Assembly: GCA_030054175.1 (NCBI GenBank)
Contig: JASGCM010000015.1
Location: 1-64,000, forward strand
Reading direction: 5' to 3'
DNA: 64,000 nucleotides
DNA from: Alphaproteobacteria bacterium
GTDB taxonomy: Bacteria; Pseudomonadota; Gammaproteobacteria; Burkholderiales; Burkholderiaceae_C
In this document: one piece after another, positions 62,001-64,000 of the stretch
Layout: every line of letters begins with the position of its first letter
Position numbering within the stretch: position 1 is the stretch's first letter
Made by a program: the position numbers and the translations under genes
The notes under the pieces: model-generated
Databases searched by the model: none
Seen by the model: only the letters and a program-made list of their open reading frames with translations
Told to the model about the DNA's origin: nothing

Positions 62001-62091
62001 CACCTTGCTCACGCTGGTGGTCTTGCCCGCTTTGTATGTGGCTTGGTTCTCGCCTCGGCACCCCAGCAGAGAAAACACCAAAAACAATTGA
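59005..62091 (+). CDS. Heavy-metal RND efflux pump, CzcA family
   Basis: Proton-driven inner-membrane pump of 1028 aa. It has the RND start IIQFAINQPLFIMLGVLLFVMAG, two large periplasmic loops and two six-helix bundles. The helix 4 motif DFGIIVDGAVIVIEN (residues 392-406) with the proton-relay acids is that of the CzcA/divalent-metal group; CusA-type monovalent pumps have a different residue pattern there. So zinc, cobalt, cadmium or nickel is more likely than copper, although a Cu-type ATPase follows. Overlaps the adaptor gene. Confidence 0.93.
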   Translation: MKRIIQFAINQPLFIMLGVLLFVMAGVFSFNKLSVEAFPDVTDTQVTVIALFPGRAAEEVEKQVTLPIETALAGLPNSIRLFSHTQFGLSYTVITYNDNAEVNLARQQVNERLLSVDLPPGTQVNIAPNATPVGEIMRYRVRGDGQNTTDLRTLEDWVIERALRQVPGVADVVAMGGFIKQYEVQPDIDRLRAHKLTFQNLLDALGRGNSNAGGSYVAQGAQQFAIRGIGLLRSADDIGEIVLASRNGTPILIRDVAQVKVGAVPRLGIVGQDSDDDAVIGIVIMRKGENPSVVLKAVKERIDQLNQRWLPPGVQIVPFYDRTWLMNKTLTTVFRNLVEGALLVALVLYLFLSNMRASLAVVVVIPLSLLATFMGLKIMGVPANLLSLGAMDFGIIVDGAVIVIENIMHRLAQRGEGMNEKERKTVIIQAANEVGRPTLFSMLIIIAAHIPIFALERHEGRIFQPMALSVTTALLGSLIISLTLVPLLAFWMLRRKLPHDDNRLVSSAKRLYKPVLDWALLNTRKVVAVALASFVIALGLGTRLGSEFLPELNEGTFWVNWDLPPSISQEEASQVLRMARKALSSIPEVRTVVSKAGQPEDGTDPKTLSMAEVFVDVKPTEEWRKGLTRETLIEEMESRLTVIPGMNPAFSQPIRDNVLESISQIKGQIVVKVAGDDLQQLRTTVEAMQRQFKQVQGVQRAEVDRSGEQPQLVIDIDRERAARFGLNVSDIQDVIEAALAGKVATQIWEGERKFPAAVRLPAERRNLEQLARTPIATPDGGYTTLGAVADIRQDSGAMNIAREAGRRTMAIGIFIKGRDMGSVVADMQARVKAHVAIPDSYTVTWSGEFENQERAMKRLAVVVPISLLLIFVLLFDAFKTLKSATLILVNVPLALVGGIIALWLFGIPLSVSAAIGFIALSGQAVLNGVVMLTVFQQLRSAGLPLVEAVREGSMQRLRTVLMTALLAALGLLPMALSHDIGAETQRPLALVVIGGLVSATLLTLVVLPALYVAWFSPRHPSRENTKNN

Positions 62092-62121
62092 ATTGACAGA
62101 AAACGACCTAAAATAGGAAAA

Positions 62122-64000
62122 ATGGCTTCCACTGAAACGGTCTGTGACATCGGCGTCGGGGGCATGACCTGTGCGTCGTGCGTGACGCGTGTTGAGCGCG
62201 CCCTGAGCAAAGTACCCGGGGTCGAAAGCGCCAGCATCAACTTGGCCAGTGAAGTGGCACGCGTCACTTGGCAAAGCCCCTCTGGAGATGCCACAGAACG
62301 ATGGGCCCGTTTGCGGCGCGCCATCCGAGACGCTGGCTACGAGCCGCGCGATCTGGGCACTTCAGGTGCGACCCCGGAGCCCAGTTGGCTTGAGGCCTGG
62401 CCCGTCTGGACGGGTCTGCTGATGAGCTTGCCACTGGTCTTGCCCATGGTCAGCGCACTGTGGGGTCAACACCTCATGCTGCCCCCCGCCTGGCAATTCG
62501 CCTTGGCTACCCCGGTGCAATTCATTTTAGGGGCACGTTTTTACAAGGCCGGTTGGCATGCCCTGCGCGCGGGCACCGGTAATATGGATTTGTTGGTCGC
62601 ATTGGGGACCACAGCCGGTTGGGCCCTGTCGGTTTGGTTGTGGCTGGGTGTGCCGGCGCACGAAAGCCATCACCCCGACTTGTACTTTGAAGGCTCAGCC
62701 GTGGTCATCACCCTGGTGCTGTTGGGCAAATGGCTGGAAGGGCGCGCCAAACGCAGCACCTTGCAGGCCATACAGGCCCTGCAAGCCCTGCGGCCTCAAA
62801 CAGCACGGGTGATGACGCGCGATGGTGGACAAGAGTTGCCCATTGCCGACGTTTTGGTGGGTGATTTGTTGCGTGTCCTGCCCGGCGAACGCATACCTGC
62901 CGATGGGGAAATCACCGAAGGCGACAGCAGCGTGAATGAATCGATGTTGACGGGCGAGCCCTTGCCGGTGCCCAAAAGTGTCCAACAGCACGTGCGTGGA
63001 GGGACGCTCAATGGCGAGGGGATCCTGCACATTCGCGTGACGGCAGTGGGTGCGACCTCGTTGTTGTCGCAAATCATTCGATTGGTAGAAGACGCCCAAG
63101 CGGCCAAAGCGCCGATCCAACGACTTGTCGATCAGATCGCGGCTGTCTTTGTTCCGGTGGTTTTGGTCATCGCCGTACTGACGGGGCTGGCCTGGGCTGG
63201 ATCCGGTGCAAGCTTCGAAGTGGCCCTGATCCACGGCGTGGCCGTGATGGTCATTGCTTGCCCTTGTGCATTGGGCTTGGCGACCCCTGTGGCCATCATG
63301 GCCGGCACAGGTGTGGCTGCCCGTTCAGGTATTTTGATCCGGGATGCCCAGGCACTTGAGTTGGCGCATCGAGCGGGCATCGTGGCTTTTGACAAAACGG
63401 GAACGCTGACCTTGGGTCAACCTCGCTTGATCGAGTTGCTGCCCCTGGTCGAAAGTACAAGTCATTTGCTGCTGCAACAAGCCGCCAGCCTGCAACAACA
63501 CAGTGAGCACCCCTTGGCCAAAGCGGTGCTGTTGGCCGCGCAACAAGCTCCCCTGGATTTGCTGGAGGTGACCCAAAGCCAGGCGGTGGGCGGTCGCGGC
63601 ATTGAAGGACAAATCCATGGATTGGGCTATCGACTGGGCAGTTTGAACTGGCTCGGCCAGCACCTGAGTGCCGCGCAAAAAGAACTGGTGTCCGCGCGCA
63701 TGGCTCAGGGGCACACCGTATCGCTGCTGGCCCAAATCGCGGCCGACGATCATGTTCAACCCTTGGCCGTCCTGGCCTTCGGGGATCAGCCCAAACCGGG
63801 TGTCGAGCAGGCCTTGGATGACCTGAGAGCGCGTGGCCTTCAATTGGCCTTGATTTCGGGCGACAACCTAGGCGCGGCTCAGGCCATGGGTCGAAAGCTG
63901 GGTTTGCGCACCGACGAAATCCACGCTGAAGTCTTACCCGCCGAAAAAACCGCGTGGGTGCGGCGTCTGCAAGATGACGCACATGCCCGCGGTCGCACGG
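62122..64000 (+). CDS. copA: Cu(+)-type P1B ATPase (cut by window end)
   Basis: First 626 residues of an inner-membrane metal-exporting ATPase; the 3' end lies outside the window. It has an N-terminal heavy-metal-binding domain with GMTCASC (residues 14-20), membrane helices, the actuator TGEP loop, the CPC metal-binding motif (380-382), the phosphorylation motif DKTGT with D424, and the SEHPLAKAV nucleotide motif. CPC plus a single CxxC domain fits Cu/Ag export. ATG 62122 has AGGA upstream and follows the pump stop by 30 bases, in the same operon. Confidence 0.95.
   Translation, partial: MASTETVCDIGVGGMTCASCVTRVERALSKVPGVESASINLASEVARVTWQSPSGDATERWARLRRAIRDAGYEPRDLGTSGATPEPSWLEAWPVWTGLLMSLPLVLPMVSALWGQHLMLPPAWQFALATPVQFILGARFYKAGWHALRAGTGNMDLLVALGTTAGWALSVWLWLGVPAHESHHPDLYFEGSAVVITLVLLGKWLEGRAKRSTLQAIQALQALRPQTARVMTRDGGQELPIADVLVGDLLRVLPGERIPADGEITEGDSSVNESMLTGEPLPVPKSVQQHVRGGTLNGEGILHIRVTAVGATSLLSQIIRLVEDAQAAKAPIQRLVDQIAAVFVPVVLVIAVLTGLAWAGSGASFEVALIHGVAVMVIACPCALGLATPVAIMAGTGVAARSGILIRDAQALELAHRAGIVAFDKTGTLTLGQPRLIELLPLVESTSHLLLQQAASLQQHSEHPLAKAVLLAAQQAPLDLLEVTQSQAVGGRGIEGQIHGLGYRLGSLNWLGQHLSAAQKELVSARMAQGHTVSLLAQIAADDHVQPLAVLAFGDQPKPGVEQALDDLRARGLQLALISGDNLGAAQAMGRKLGLRTDEIHAEVLPAEKTAWVRRLQDDAHARGRT

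Noticed and set aside
62092-62121. CueR-type promoter before copA
   Set aside because: TTGACA and TAAAAT occur only 10 bases apart and no dyad is present, so a MerR-type 19-bp spacer promoter is not supported.

Overview
The window looks like a chromosomal segment of a Gram-negative betaproteobacterium of the order Burkholderiales, most like the Comamonadaceae. This is a judgement from protein sequence style and gene order, not from a database search. The supporting features are high GC, a methionine synthase split into two overlapping genes, a TorF-type porin upstream of glnK-amtB, and an mnmG-rsmG-parA-parB cluster with parS sites. Genes are dense, with many ATGA/TTGA/GTGA overlaps. I see no rRNA, tRNA, CRISPR array or insertion sequence. 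I could not assign the species.

Layout. 0.3-4.7 kb: pyruvate kinase, a Crp/Fnr regulator, a membrane fatty acid desaturase and a thioredoxin-TPR chaperone. 4.8-8.8 kb: purE-purK-tsaC(Sua5), then an SGNH-like lipoprotein. 8.7-13.6 kb: dacB divergent from tsaB-rimI-UDG-pyrF, then ssb. 13.6-18 kb: an MFS transporter divergent from uvrA. 18-20.9 kb: a nitrogen operon (porin-glnK-amtB) behind a sigma-54 promoter and an NtrC-like dyad; amtB carries a one-base frameshift. 21-25.3 kb: comM, an MFS transporter, an antisense SEC-C mini-ORF, a frameshifted SRPBCC gene and an unrecognised 334-aa protein. 25.4-32.3 kb: split metH, a rhodanese, a 44-aa membrane peptide, pckG with a structured leader, and a 93-aa basic protein. 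32.4-36.3 kb: gcdH-mnmA-phoD. 36.4-40.4 kb: sulfate ABC transporter sbp-cysT-cysW-cysA. 40.4-47.3 kb: acetoacetyl-CoA synthetase, an SMP-30 lactonase-like protein, a cyclase-family hydrolase, a cobalamin adenosyltransferase, a TauE/SafE permease and an FAD-linked 2-hydroxyacid oxidase. 47.4-53.1 kb: the chromosome partition and tRNA/rRNA modification cluster mnmG-rsmG-lysE-parA-(degenerate hydrolase)-parB with three parS-like sites. 53.1-64 kb: a metal-response island in which a response regulator, a histidine kinase and a YbfB-type MFS gene run one way, and an outer-membrane factor, membrane fusion protein, HME-RND pump and Cu-type P-ATPase (cut by the window end) run the other.

How genes work together. 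tsaC, tsaB and rimI cover parts of the t6A tRNA and N-acetyltransferase pathways; mnmA and mnmG both modify wobble U34; metH and the cobalamin adenosyltransferase share B12. The metal island combines sensing, periplasm-spanning efflux and inner-membrane efflux. Most of the window is housekeeping. The least explained parts are the 23.5-25.3 kb cluster, the hydrolase-like protein inside the par operon, the structured dacB/tsaB and pckG control regions, and the response regulator with an enlarged loop beside its phosphorylation site.

Data quality. Two genes (amtB and the SRPBCC gene) are each repaired by removing one base, one of them in a T7 run, and there is a C17 run near the left edge. Indel errors in the assembly are therefore a live alternative to true mutations.
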